This document shows positions 26,362-35,656 of a DNA stretch of 64,000 nucleotides, piece by piece. Source of the stretch: an uncultured Eubacterium sp. (GTDB lineage Bacteria; Bacillota; Clostridia; Lachnospirales; Lachnospiraceae); NCBI GenBank assembly GCA_910583555.1, contig CAJTXO010000015.1:1-64000 (forward strand), written 5' to 3'. The position numbers and the translations under genes were made by a program. Under the pieces are notes generated by a model that was given only the letters and a program-made list of their open reading frames with translations, was not told the origin of the DNA and made no database searches. Numbering within the stretch: position 1 is the first letter of the stretch; each line of letters begins with the position of its first letter.

Positions 26362-28071
26362 TCACTCCAATGATATAAAGTAATAATAAATCGGCTGCCC
26401 GCCGAACTCTACCTCTACTTCAATGTCTTCCCTGATTCCGGACACCGCTTCTGCGATCCCGTCGGCCTCTTCTTCCGAGACATCCTTCCCGTAATACAAC
26501 GTCACTAACTCCGTCTCTTCCTCCATCAGCTGCCGGACGAGCTCAACCGTCGTCTCTTTGATATCATGGCCGACTGCCTCGATCGTCTTGTCGCTCAGTC
26601 CCATGATATCGCCCTGCTTGATCTCTTTTCCGTCAATGGACGTATCGCGCACCGCATACGTCACCTGGCCGCTCTTGATCTGTCCGATCGCCTCGGTCAT
26701 CGACTGCTCATTTTCTTCGGCACTGCTCCCATCCATATAATGGATCATGGCGTTGATCCCCTGCGGGATATTTTTCGTCGGGATCACCCGGATATCCTTA
26801 TCTTCCGTCAGCGCTTTTGCTTGGTTTGCCGCCAGTATGATATTGGAATTGTTCGGAAATACATAGACCGTATCCGCGTTTACCTGAGAAACCGCCTCCA
26901 ATATATCTTCCGTGCTCGGATTCATCGTCTGTCCGCCTTCGATCACGACGTCCACGCCGAGCTCCCGAAAGATCGTACTCAGCCCGTCTCCGGCGGAAAC
27001 GCTTATAAAACCGGCCTCTTTCCGCGGCTGCTCCGCCTTCTCCTTCCGCGGCGCGCTCTCTGTCTGTCCCGTTTTGTCCGGCTGGCTCTGTGAGGAGAGG
27101 ATCACGCGCTCATTGTGTTCTTCCCGCATGTTGTCGATCTTCATCCGCGACAGTTCCCCGTATGAAAGTCCCTTCTGGATCGCCAGACCCGGGTCATTTG
27201 TGTGGACATGGATCTTTACAATATCCTCATCGGCTACGCACACGATCGAATCTCCGATCCCCTGCAGATATTTTTTCATCTCCGACTCGTCATCAGAAGA
27301 AAATCCCCGTTCGAGCTGGATGATAAATTCCGTACAATAACCAAACCGGATGTCTTCCGTGCTGAGCCCTCCGGCAGAAGCGCCCCGTACTTCGGCGGAA
27401 CCTTCCGCTGGCTTTTCCGATGGCTTCTGTACCACCTGTTCATAATCGATCTCTTTTCCCATAAGGGCATCGCGCATTCCTTCGAGGATTGTCACGAGCC
27501 CCTCGCCGCCGGAATCAACCACGCCCGCCTCCTTTAGTACCGGAAGCATTTCCGGCGTCTGGTTCAGCACCCGGCGCATTTCCTCGATCACCTTGTCAGC
27601 AAACGCAACCAGGTCGTCACATTCCTTCGCGATCTTAGCCGCCTTGACCGCCCCGCCCTTCGCCACGGTGAGGATCGTCCCCTCTTTTGGCTTCATCACG
27701 GCTTTATAGGCAGAATCGACTGCCTTCTCAAACCCCTGGACAAGCGTGTTCACATGGATCTCATCCGATTTTTTGATCACTTTCGTAAACCCGCGCAAAA
27801 GCTGGGAAAGAATAACGCCCGAGTTCCCCCTCGCCCCGCGCAGCGACCCGCCGGAGATCGCCTTACAGATATCTTCCATCTTCGGGTTTTCAAGGGCCGC
27901 CACTTCATTTGCCGCCGATTGGATCGTCATCGTCATATTCGTCCCCGTATCCCCATCAGGGACCGGAAATACATTTAATTCGTTGATATATTCTTTTTTT
28001 GCCTGAATCGCCGCAGCGCCTGAAAGAAAACATTTCTTTACAAGCAGCGCATCCATCGTCTTCACTGTCAC
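26362..28071 (-). CDS. DhaL/DAK2 and DegV-like fusion protein (YloV family)
   Basis: The 569-residue protein joins a DAK2/DhaL kinase-like domain (about 10-195, with NVFPVPDGDTGTNM and GARGNSGVILSQLLRGF) to a linker and a C-terminal DegV-like domain (from about 330). In firmicutes such proteins (FakA type) activate exogenous fatty acids together with a DegV/FakB partner by acyl phosphorylation. I infer this role from the family. It may begin at a GTG eight bases after GGAGG, at 28071. It is preceded by an Asp23 gene, a very common pair. Confidence 0.9.
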   Translation of the reverse strand: MTVKTMDALLVKKCFLSGAAAIQAKKEYINELNVFPVPDGDTGTNMTMTIQSAANEVAALENPKMEDICKAISGGSLRGARGNSGVILSQLLRGFTKVIKKSDEIHVNTLVQGFEKAVDSAYKAVMKPKEGTILTVAKGGAVKAAKIAKECDDLVAFADKVIEEMRRVLNQTPEMLPVLKEAGVVDSGGEGLVTILEGMRDALMGKEIDYEQVVQKPSEKPAEGSAEVRGASAGGLSTEDIRFGYCTEFIIQLERGFSSDDESEMKKYLQGIGDSIVCVADEDIVKIHVHTNDPGLAIQKGLSYGELSRMKIDNMREEHNERVILSSQSQPDKTGQTESAPRKEKAEQPRKEAGFISVSAGDGLSTIFRELGVDVVIEGGQTMNPSTEDILEAVSQVNADTVYVFPNNSNIILAANQAKALTEDKDIRVIPTKNIPQGINAMIHYMDGSSAEENEQSMTEAIGQIKSGQVTYAVRDTSIDGKEIKQGDIMGLSDKTIEAVGHDIKETTVELVRQLMEEETELVTLYYGKDVSEEEADGIAEAVSGIREDIEVEVEFGGQPIYYYFISLE

Positions 28072-28093
28072 TATATTTTCCTCCAAAATCACA

Positions 28094-28450
28094 CTAATTT
28101 ACCACTTTGACGTCCTCTACACATATGACTATTTTCCCAACTTCCATCCCGGTAAATTCCTCTACCCTGTATTTAACATTATCTACCAGGTTTTCCGCCA
28201 CCGTCATAATGCTCACACCATAAGCGACAATGATGTGCATGGCAATATAAAGGGTATTATTCTCGATCCTGACCTCAACCCCGTGCCGGATATTATCCCG
28301 TTTCAAAAGCTGTACGATCCCGTCCTTCATATTCACGGACGCCATCCCGACCACGCCGAAACATTCGACCGCCGCCGACCCGGCATACTTCGCCAGCACA
28401 TGCCCATCTACTAAAACCTTCCCCATATCATTGTCCAACTGCCCTCTCAT
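28094..28450 (-). CDS. Asp23/Gls24 family envelope stress response protein
   Basis: A 118-residue protein with the Asp23 pattern: VDGHVLAKYAGSAAVECFGVVGMAS at 14-38 (longer than a motif, only landmarks named), IRIENNTLYIAMHIIVAYG and the VAENLVDNVKYRVEEFTGM end. Members are small cytoplasmic or membrane-associated proteins. This one is the usual upstream neighbour of YloV/FakA. GGAGGGTCATT precedes the ATG. Its molecular role is not known in detail. Confidence 0.93.
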   Translation of the reverse strand: MRGQLDNDMGKVLVDGHVLAKYAGSAAVECFGVVGMASVNMKDGIVQLLKRDNIRHGVEVRIENNTLYIAMHIIVAYGVSIMTVAENLVDNVKYRVEEFTGMEVGKIVICVEDVKVVN

Positions 28451-28665
28451 AATGACCCTCCAATCTATTCATCACCCAAAAAAACTACTCTTATTTTACC
28501 TCAATCTGGCAGAAAAAGCAAATCCCATTTTTATGCTAGTCAACTTTCCCTATAAATAGTATACATGTTCATACGATTCCTGAAAACAGTCACATTTATA
28601 CATCATCCGCATAAAATAAAATAAGATTCTCCCATTCCTCAAACAAAGAAAGGCGGCGACGGAGC

Positions 28666-28806
28666 ATGAAACGACTCTTAGGCTTCATCTTATTCTGGCT
28701 CGGCATCGGCATGACCATCATGCTATTCATAACAAACGGCTTCCTCGCCATCATCATAATCATCCTCTGCCTCGTGATCGGATACAACCTCTTCACCTCC
28801 TGCTAA
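28666..28806 (+). CDS. small hydrophobic membrane protein
   Basis: A 46-residue plus-strand ORF, MKRLLGFILFWLGIGM... ending TSC, with two predicted helices. The start carries a purine-rich site (AAGG-GG, GGAG). Similar short proteins are frequent in Clostridia genomes, but no function is known to me. It stands alone between two minus-strand genes and is followed by a weak hairpin plus ATTTTAT. Confidence 0.6.
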   Translation: MKRLLGFILFWLGIGMTIMLFITNGFLAIIIIILCLVIGYNLFTSC

Positions 28807-28875
28807 AGCAAAACAGCAAAAAAAAATCTCCCCCCCTGCAAAAACAGGACGGAAGATATTTTATAATCTTTTCGC

Positions 28876-28940
28876 TCTCCTTGCGCGGAGCAAGTTTGCC
28901 TCCGGCAAACTTAAAGGCCTACGTCTTTCAGCTAGGCCTT
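28876..28940 (-). terminator. three adjacent hairpins downstream of rpmB
   Basis: Stems AAGGCCTA/TAGGCCTT (28914-28921 with 28933-28940), AAGTTTGCC/GGCAAACTT (28892-28900 with 28904-28912) and CTCC/GGAG (28877-28880 with 28887-28890) follow each other. They lie just after the rpmB stop on the minus strand. The longest T run is absent, so their role as terminator or mRNA stabiliser is open. Confidence 0.5.
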
Positions 28941-28944
28941 AGCC

Positions 28945-29130
28945 TTAGGCGCGTTCCACTTTTCCCGAACGAAGGCAGGAAGTACAAACATACATCTTTT
29001 TTGTACCACCGTTCACTTTCACTCTTACCGATTTCAGGTTCGGTTTCCACATTTTATTGCTTCTTCTATGTGAGTGACTGACAGCATTACCGAAATGTAC
29101 GCTTTTATCACAAATTGCACACTTAGCCAC
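28945..29130 (-). CDS. rpmB: 50S ribosomal protein L28
   Basis: The 61-residue protein has the L28 landmarks AKCAICDKSVHFGNAVSHSH and NLKSVRV..GGTKKMYVCTSCLRSGKV, with a CxxC pair at each end as in the zinc-binding paralogue. AGGAGG stands nine bases before a GTG, which I take as the start (29130). The GTG three codons earlier lies in that site. It is followed by three hairpins. Confidence 0.95.
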   Translation of the reverse strand: MAKCAICDKSVHFGNAVSHSHRRSNKMWKPNLKSVRVKVNGGTKKMYVCTSCLRSGKVERA

Positions 29131-29223
29131 GAAAAGCACCTCCTTTTATCAGTCTATGTTAATCATCTATACACACAACATGACTATTTTACCAAATTCA
29201 TCCGTAGAATGCAAGAATATTTT

Positions 29224-29598
29224 TTATTTTTCTTTTGTTTTTTTCTCTTCTTCGTCATCTTTTTTCTTAAACTTATCTACAAACTCCGGCACCATATCCA
29301 GTATTTTTGTGATCCCGTCCTGATTTTTCACATTGACAAGCTTCGAATTTCCGTCTTTGATGACGAGCACCGCGCTTGGCTGGATCTTTCCCCCCATACC
29401 GCCGCCGCCATTATTTTTCTTCGAGGACTCATCGGTAAACGCACCTGCGGCCACGCCGAAACTCACATCGACGAGCGGGAGCACGATCGTTCCATCCTCA
29501 AAACGCACCGCGTCGCCGATGACGGTTTTCGTCGTGATGAAACTGTCCATCCCTTTGAACAGAGACTCTACTGTACTGTTAAAACTATTATCACTCAT
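29224..29598 (-). CDS. ytfJ: YtfJ/GerW family sporulation protein
   Basis: A 124-residue member of the YtfJ (GerW) family: KTVIGDAVRFEDGTIVLPLVDVSFG at 24-48, a glycine-rich loop GGGGMGGKIQPSAVLVI (about 64-80) and a Lys/Glu-rich end. In Bacillus it is needed for normal spore germination and lysozyme resistance. It sits downstream of a DUF2953 gene, a pairing typical of endospore formers. Starts after GAGAGG. Confidence 0.92.
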   Translation of the reverse strand: MSDNSFNSTVESLFKGMDSFITTKTVIGDAVRFEDGTIVLPLVDVSFGVAAGAFTDESSKKNNGGGGMGGKIQPSAVLVIKDGNSKLVNVKNQDGITKILDMVPEFVDKFKKKDDEEEKKTKEK

Positions 29599-29621
29599 GA
29601 AGCATACCTCTCTTTCTATCT

Positions 29622-30440
29622 TTATTCAAAATTCAATACTTTTGAAATCAAAGTCTTTATATCGGCGTCCATATATCCTCTGACTAACATACGGAGAAAG
29701 TAAAAGAAATGAACCTTTCCTTTTGCATATATTTCCGCGTCCAGCTTCTTTTGCAGAAAATCCGGGACAATGTCGATTCCTTCCGTATAGGCCGCTGGCA
29801 GCAGGCTGATCAGGCCGAGCGCCCATCCCGTCGTACACGGATCCCCCGTTCCAAAATACAAATGCCCCCGGACATACGAAGGTTTCAGATAGCGAAATAA
29901 AAAGAGCAGTTCCTTTTTGATCTTCTGCATCCCTTTCTTATTATCGCCATCTCTGATAAACGTTATTATACTGGATATCCCGTCAAAAGAAAAGCTTTTT
30001 TTCTTAAAAAAGGATTTTTTCCCCGATTTGGCTGTTTTACCTGTCTTCATCTGCTCTTCATATTTTTGATCTTCATTTTGATCCGCCCGCGCCCCGCTGT
30101 CTTCGGATGCTTCGGCAGGCTCTTCCGAAACATCCGGGCTGCCTGGACGCCCCTGCTCTGTATTTTTTTCCTTCTTCCTTTTATTTCTCTTTTTATTTTT
30201 CCCGATCTTCCATCCGAACAAAGACAAATGAATATCCTGTTCTGACATCCTCTTTTGCAATTTCACGATGCGCAGACACCAGGACGCCGTAAATCCGAAA
30301 GAAACCGAACCGTCAGCCACAAATTGTGCCGAATACCGGACCGGGATGAACAGCAGCGCTGCGCAGACGCAGACAAGCAGGCCCAACAGGACGAGCAAAA
30401 TGATTCCGATCACCTTTAATATAGCGAGCAATACTGTCAA
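29622..30440 (-). CDS. DUF2953 domain-containing membrane protein
   Basis: The 272-residue protein has an N-terminal membrane helix (about 4-28), a long Lys/Glu/Ser-rich linker (about 75-155) and a C-terminal DUF2953 region (YLKPSYVRGHLYFGTGDPCTTG...). The family is linked to sporulation genes and is regularly next to ytfJ, as here. A TTG nine bases after GGAGG (30440) is the likely start. The open frame continues upstream, but the extension shows no similarity. Function unknown. Confidence 0.85.
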   Translation of the reverse strand: MTVLLAILKVIGIILLVLLGLLVCVCAALLFIPVRYSAQFVADGSVSFGFTASWCLRIVKLQKRMSEQDIHLSLFGWKIGKNKKRNKRKKEKNTEQGRPGSPDVSEEPAEASEDSGARADQNEDQKYEEQMKTGKTAKSGKKSFFKKKSFSFDGISSIITFIRDGDNKKGMQKIKKELLFLFRYLKPSYVRGHLYFGTGDPCTTGWALGLISLLPAAYTEGIDIVPDFLQKKLDAEIYAKGKVHFFYFLRMLVRGYMDADIKTLISKVLNFE

Positions 30441-30474
30441 ATACAACCACCTCCGGGTATCCGCCGCCGCATGA

Positions 30475-30846
30475 TCAGTTCGGGAAAAACCGATTTCTCG
30501 TAAAAACGGCCCGTGGGTCAAACGCCTGATCGGCTCCGTACCCCTCCGTCATTATGCGCCGCAAAATTTCCACCGCACCATCATAGTTTTTCGCGATACC
30601 CACGACATATACGTCCGTATACTCATAATATCGGAAAAACATCTGGTTCGTATTCACAATTTCAAACAAATTTTCCTGATTATTGGCAAGTACAAGAAGA
30701 TAAAAATGCTTCGAGGGGAGCATCTTCTTAGAAAATATCTTCCCGGGAATGCTCTTCTTTACTTTATCCTCTACCGCTTTTTTATAATCTGGTTCCTTCC
30801 TGCGCACAGCCTCATCCGTGTAAAGATGGTCATACCAATAAATCAT
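30475..30846 (-). CDS. hypothetical protein, 123 residues
   Basis: A small protein with a hydrophobic core segment KHFYLLVLANNQENLFEIVNTNQMFF and a GIAKNYDGAVEILRRIMTEGYGADQ motif near the end. I recognise no family and no membrane helix. The ATG at 30846 follows GGAG and lies inside the 3' end of the next upstream gene (17-base overlap), so the two are probably made together. The DUF2953 gene starts 34 bases downstream. Confidence 0.75.
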   Translation of the reverse strand: MIYWYDHLYTDEAVRRKEPDYKKAVEDKVKKSIPGKIFSKKMLPSKHFYLLVLANNQENLFEIVNTNQMFFRYYEYTDVYVVGIAKNYDGAVEILRRIMTEGYGADQAFDPRAVFTRNRFFPN

Positions 30847-32287
30847 CCGGATCGCTCCAATCCATATCAAACAATTCTTCCTCCGCCATCAGATGAGCCA
30901 GTGATGACACAGCCGCTTTCCGTTCCGCTATATTCTGGCACCCGAATAGATTCGTAGTCGCATACGTCATGAACTCTTCGGCATTTTGGAAGATTGGCGG
31001 AAGTTCCGCCAGAAGCAGGGACATGACGGATCGTTTTACTTCTTTTGGTACCTCGGCGAATAACTGCGAGAGCTGATCCGTAAACTGCCTGGCTGCCTCG
31101 TTTACCATCTTCTCATCGAGGATCTCTCCCTCGCCTTCCTCCCTCTGCAGATCAATAAACAGACTATCCGACAAAAGATCCGATATCATGACAAACTCAT
31201 CGTAATCCATAACGGAAGCAGCGCTTCCGCCACCGTCCGGGCTCACATTTTTTATCTCAGGCAGGGATGAACTCAAATAGTAAGAAATCTCGACATAGTG
31301 TTCGATCTTCCCCTCCAAACCTTCCAGTTTTTCCTCTGGAAAGCTGCCTTGTGCCACATCGCGCAAAATCTCCATGCAATCCGCGTAAACATCCGTTTCC
31401 TTCTGCGTATGCCGCCCGATCAGGCACAGCGCGCAAACTTCATTTACGATTTCCTGCAGCTGGGCATATAAATCCGTTGCCGTCTGCAGCCATTCTATCT
31501 CTTCCTCCAACCTGTTCTGTATTTCCATCCATCCATCTTTGTCCAATGTCGAAAAATCCGTATGAAAAAGCTGTCTGATCCATGACCCGAGATGATTTTC
31601 TGAAATTACGCTCTCATCCGGCCGGTTCAGCATCGAAACGGAACGAAGGATGTATAAATACCGCTCCAGCGATATCCTCTCACTGCCCACGTAAGTGGAA
31701 AGTGTCTGGGTTATGTGCGAAAAAAGTTTATTTTTCGTCATATAAACCGGGATTTCACGAATGACATCCCGCATCCGTTCTGCCCGGACTGACGTTTCAT
31801 CCGGCTCAAACAGAAAACACATCAGATGATGGATAAACTGATCTTCATTGATGTCATTCATCTGCCGCTGCTGCACGGCCTCTTCTTCATAGCGGAACCT
31901 CATACGATCGAGCACATAGATATAACAGTTCAGGCAGTCCACATAGGACGTATAAACTTCCATCACAGCCTTGATCTGTCCGTGCATCATTTTGGCCCGC
32001 TCCGCCAGTTCGCCATAAGCCTCCGCGCTGTACGGCTCGTCTGCCAGTTCCAGCAGACGCCGCAGCAGCGACTCTGTCTCCCCGAACCACTTCACCGCAT
32101 CCGGAAAATCCCACATACCTTCCTCGTCATCCGCTTTCTGCTCATACAGCAGGTACGCGGAAAAGGTGAGTTTCAGTACTGCTTCATGGTAACAGGTATC
32201 CACAAACGTGTCCGCGTATCGTGAAAGGTTTTTCTCTACATTCACGCCCCGGCTCAGATCCCGCAGCATTTTTTTCACTTCTCTCAT
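30830..32287 (-). CDS. hypothetical protein, 485 residues, mainly helical
   Basis: The protein is rich in helix-forming residues and acidic stretches (TADDEEGMWDFP, AERAKMM, DERISLERY) and has no signal peptide, membrane helix or recognisable motif. I found no catalytic pattern. The chosen ATG at 32287 follows GAAGGG. An extension upstream uses a TTG. It overlaps the 123-residue gene and lies 51 bases from the glycosyltransferase gene upstream. Confidence 0.75.
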   Translation of the reverse strand: MREVKKMLRDLSRGVNVEKNLSRYADTFVDTCYHEAVLKLTFSAYLLYEQKADDEEGMWDFPDAVKWFGETESLLRRLLELADEPYSAEAYGELAERAKMMHGQIKAVMEVYTSYVDCLNCYIYVLDRMRFRYEEEAVQQRQMNDINEDQFIHHLMCFLFEPDETSVRAERMRDVIREIPVYMTKNKLFSHITQTLSTYVGSERISLERYLYILRSVSMLNRPDESVISENHLGSWIRQLFHTDFSTLDKDGWMEIQNRLEEEIEWLQTATDLYAQLQEIVNEVCALCLIGRHTQKETDVYADCMEILRDVAQGSFPEEKLEGLEGKIEHYVEISYYLSSSLPEIKNVSPDGGGSAASVMDYDEFVMISDLLSDSLFIDLQREEGEGEILDEKMVNEAARQFTDQLSQLFAEVPKEVKRSVMSLLLAELPPIFQNAEEFMTYATTNLFGCQNIAERKAAVSSLAHLMAEEELFDMDWSDPDDLLV

Positions 32288-32338
32288 ATCCTCATTCCCT
32301 TCTGGCAATATCCCGCAGTCCCATTACGCACGATCATT

Positions 32339-35300
32339 TTATAGGACTAATACCCAGCCGCTCAGCCATTTCAATCCATTTGTTACATATTCCAGCGCAA
32401 CCGGCTGTCCCGACAGCACCGGATAGAACATCACGAAAAGGGCAACCGCCGCCCCGCAATAGGCAAAGGCAAAGATGCGTTTCTTCTTATCATCGCCGAT
32501 AAAGCAATACAGGCTGTAAACGACCATCAGCGTCACAAACGGAACACTCGGGAAGTAATGGTAGGCAAACGTACACCGGCTGACCAGCATCCACGGGAGA
32601 TACTGCACGAGATAGGCGAACGACAGGAAGCAGGCCGTGCGGTCACTCTTCGCGAAAATGCGGTAGATCATATACGCAAAGGCAAAAATGCCAGCCCACC
32701 ACACGAGTGGATTTCCAAACGCGCTGATCCCCTCTCGCAGATCATTTGCCACAGTATTGCTGTAATAAAAGACCGGACGGATCATCGTGGGCCACTCATA
32801 CCAGATCGAGGAATACGGATGCGTGGCATCAAGCTGGGAATGGTAGCTGTACATCCCCGTCTGGTTGGCGATCATACGCTCCCACAATCCCATCTTCGGC
32901 GTATCCCCCTGGAACGGGATATAGGAAAGCAGATAGATCAGTCCCGGTATGACGATAAAAAATACGACGCACGCAACCAGTGTTTTTATGAGCAGAGGCT
33001 GAAATCCATCAATGATATGGCTGTGGGAAATCCCCGCCGTCTCTCCGTTCGGATTTTTCTGCGCCAGACGGAACTCCATGTACCGGCGGAACATGATAGC
33101 GAAGAAATAAACACCGAGTCCGGCTCCGGCGTAGATCGCCGTCCATTTGCTCGCGCAGCCGAGTCCCATCATCAGTCCGCTCAGGCCCAGTGGAATGAGC
33201 GTCTTTTTAAAATCTGTATCATAAAAACTCGTCTGCGAATACCGCAGCATAAAGTAAAACATGGCGATAATGAAAAATGTTCCGTACACGTCGATCGTCG
33301 CGATCCTCGTCTGGGTAAAGTGCATGAAGTCAAAGGCAAACAACGTCGTCACGATACCCGCCAGCCATGTCTTGCCAAAGAGCCTCTTCCCGAACATGTA
33401 CATAAACGGAAGCATCCCGATCCCAAACAGCGTGCCGACGATCCGCCAGCCAAACGGCGTCATGCCGAACACCCGGACACCGAGGGAAATAAAGAATTTT
33501 CCGAGCGGCGGATGCGTATTCTCGTAAGAACGGTACTCGTGGATCATCTCGTACGCGGTCCTGCCGTGATAGATCTCATCAAAATACGTTCCACTCCGGA
33601 ATCCCATTTCCGGGTCAAATTCGTCCTGCTCATCAAATAGCTCCTCGTACTCCGACGCATTGGCCGGTACGATCTCGTTCCCGTCTCCGTCCTTAAATAA
33701 TAACTCCTTCACGATGGAATCATTATCCAGCGACGTGAGACGCAGCCATCTTGTCTGTAAATTAAAATCCCACTTTTCAGAGTTCTCACCGCCGTCATTC
33801 GAAAGCTTGACATCGTTCCAGCGGAACACGCTGCCGATATCGGCAACACCTTTATTTTCGTAAGTCACGCCGTCATTTGATGTCTCAACCGTAAACTTGC
33901 GGTCTTCAAAACACCCCGGATAACTGTACATATTGGTAACTGACTTCGTTTCCCCAAAATCGAGCACGATCTGGGTGCCGTTCTGGAACGACTCCCAGCC
34001 AGATTCCGGCGCGCTCATATCGCCCAGGTCATACAGGGCAAAACACGAGTACACGAGCATTATGGCAAACAAGACGATCAGGTCGACACGTCCGATCTTC
34101 TCTAACGGCTTGGACGGAGTTATCGTAAAATGGAATTTTTCCTTTTTCTTTGCCGCTCTCGCGTTTGCCTCCGCGTATCTCGCTTTTTTCTTCTTGCGGA
34201 AATCTTTCCCCGTATCGATATTCGGCTCAAAGACCACGTCTCCTTTACGGAAAATCCCATAGAGCACATATCCGAAATAGAAGATCGTCAATACGGCTGT
34301 CGCCCCCATGATATACCCTTCCGGCCCCGTCGTACCGAGCTCCATAAACGTATAATATACATGGAAGGTATTGATAAACTGCACGACAGAAAAACCTACA
34401 AACGCGTAAAAGAATTCCTTCGTCGGGTGGTAAAGAAAGGCCGCCAGCATCAGTACAATAGCCGGGAAAAGATACCTCTCGTGCATACGCACTGAAAACA
34501 GGAAAACGCAGCTGATCAGCACGACCATACTCACAAAATATTTTGATTTATCCTTTTTCATGCGGAAGAATATGAACGCACTTAGGAGCACTGCCACCAC
34601 GATCGCCAGATTTCCCCATGTCTCGCACGGCAGGAACAAAAACTTCTCTGTCTGCGCCACCCAGTTTTTCCCCATGATCATCCAGAAATTATAGGCATTG
34701 ACCGTACAGTACTCAAAGAGGCCAAGGCTGTTTACATATTTCGGCACGACGACATCGAGCCCAAACGGCACCGCGAATAAAAACATCGCGGCGATCGCGC
34801 TCAAGCCGCCGATCAGGTCGCGCACCATTTTCTTTACGCTGAAATCGTTGAGGAACACCTGCTCAATGATCGTAAAGATCAGGATCGGCGCAAACATGAT
34901 CGTCTGGAATTTCAGCAGCGCACCGAGGCAGAACACAAAATAGGCCGGGATCCGCTTCTGCTCCATACAGAGATAACACGTAAGCAGGACTGTAAGCGTA
35001 AACACACTGTCCACCTGTCCCCACATCGACGAATCAATGATCATCATCGGGTTCAGCGCGTACAATGTACAAAGCATAAGGGAAACCCCTTCTGAAAACC
35101 GCTTCTTCGCCAACAGGTAAATGACAAATGCCGCTCCTAAGTCACACAGGATTGGAAACAGTTTGATCAGAAAAACACCCGTACCAGAACTTGTCTCAAT
35201 CCCGAATATATGACGGAATACCGCCATACACCAGAGGACGAACATATATCCCGGCGGATAACCATTTCCTTCGTCGACATAATAAAACTTCGAAATACCA

Positions 35301-35587
35301 TTGTCATAGATCATATCCGACCACGCCTTAAAACAGGTCATGTCGGTCGTATACCCCTCATAATTCACGGCAAACAGCGCTTTTACCACGAGCGCCGCCG
35401 CCAAAAGGCATACGATATTAAACCAGTTCGGCTTCATCTGCTTTTCCAAAAGCCTGACTTCACCGGCCACTTCCCGCTTAAACCACATATGGTACAATAC
35501 ATAGCATGCGATCACGAAAAATATGATTGCTTTGTACTGCGCGATTGCCGTGATGTATTCCGCAATTTCTTTGTAAAAATTCTCCAT
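32339..35587 (-). CDS. fused double GT-C membrane glycosyltransferase with inserted beta-sandwich (PMT type)
   Basis: The 1082-residue protein has two multi-pass halves. The N-terminal half (about 1-440, about 10 helices) looks like a GT-C mannosyltransferase-like domain with TDMTCFKAWSDM near residue 80. A basic linker and a discoidin-like (F5/8-type) beta domain follow (about 525-635). The C-terminal half is PMT-like: RSGTYFDEIYHGRT (about 663-676), HPPLGKFFISLG and QTRIATIDVYGT motifs, then further helices. It should use polyprenyl-phosphate sugars to glycosylate outer-surface proteins or wall polymers, inferred from the family. It is followed by two unknown genes and preceded by a rhomboid-like protein. 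Confidence 0.85.
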   Translation of the reverse strand: MENFYKEIAEYITAIAQYKAIIFFVIACYVLYHMWFKREVAGEVRLLEKQMKPNWFNIVCLLAAALVVKALFAVNYEGYTTDMTCFKAWSDMIYDNGISKFYYVDEGNGYPPGYMFVLWCMAVFRHIFGIETSSGTGVFLIKLFPILCDLGAAFVIYLLAKKRFSEGVSLMLCTLYALNPMMIIDSSMWGQVDSVFTLTVLLTCYLCMEQKRIPAYFVFCLGALLKFQTIMFAPILIFTIIEQVFLNDFSVKKMVRDLIGGLSAIAAMFLFAVPFGLDVVVPKYVNSLGLFEYCTVNAYNFWMIMGKNWVAQTEKFLFLPCETWGNLAIVVAVLLSAFIFFRMKKDKSKYFVSMVVLISCVFLFSVRMHERYLFPAIVLMLAAFLYHPTKEFFYAFVGFSVVQFINTFHVYYTFMELGTTGPEGYIMGATAVLTIFYFGYVLYGIFRKGDVVFEPNIDTGKDFRKKKKARYAEANARAAKKKEKFHFTITPSKPLEKIGRVDLIVLFAIMLVYSCFALYDLGDMSAPESGWESFQNGTQIVLDFGETKSVTNMYSYPGCFEDRKFTVETSNDGVTYENKGVADIGSVFRWNDVKLSNDGGENSEKWDFNLQTRWLRLTSLDNDSIVKELLFKDGDGNEIVPANASEYEELFDEQDEFDPEMGFRSGTYFDEIYHGRTAYEMIHEYRSYENTHPPLGKFFISLGVRVFGMTPFGWRIVGTLFGIGMLPFMYMFGKRLFGKTWLAGIVTTLFAFDFMHFTQTRIATIDVYGTFFIIAMFYFMLRYSQTSFYDTDFKKTLIPLGLSGLMMGLGCASKWTAIYAGAGLGVYFFAIMFRRYMEFRLAQKNPNGETAGISHSHIIDGFQPLLIKTLVACVVFFIVIPGLIYLLSYIPFQGDTPKMGLWERMIANQTGMYSYHSQLDATHPYSSIWYEWPTMIRPVFYYSNTVANDLREGISAFGNPLVWWAGIFAFAYMIYRIFAKSDRTACFLSFAYLVQYLPWMLVSRCTFAYHYFPSVPFVTLMVVYSLYCFIGDDKKKRIFAFAYCGAAVALFVMFYPVLSGQPVALEYVTNGLKWLSGWVLVL

Positions 35588-35656
35588 TGTTCCTTAATTC
35601 CTTTCTTTCACCTCTTATAAGTTTTTCTTATTTCCACACGCGTCTGAACAGGCCGG

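Noticed and set aside
32558..33640. 360-residue plus-strand ORF inside the glycosyltransferase gene
   Set aside because: Runs antisense to a clear PMT domain and is Arg/His-rich without motifs.
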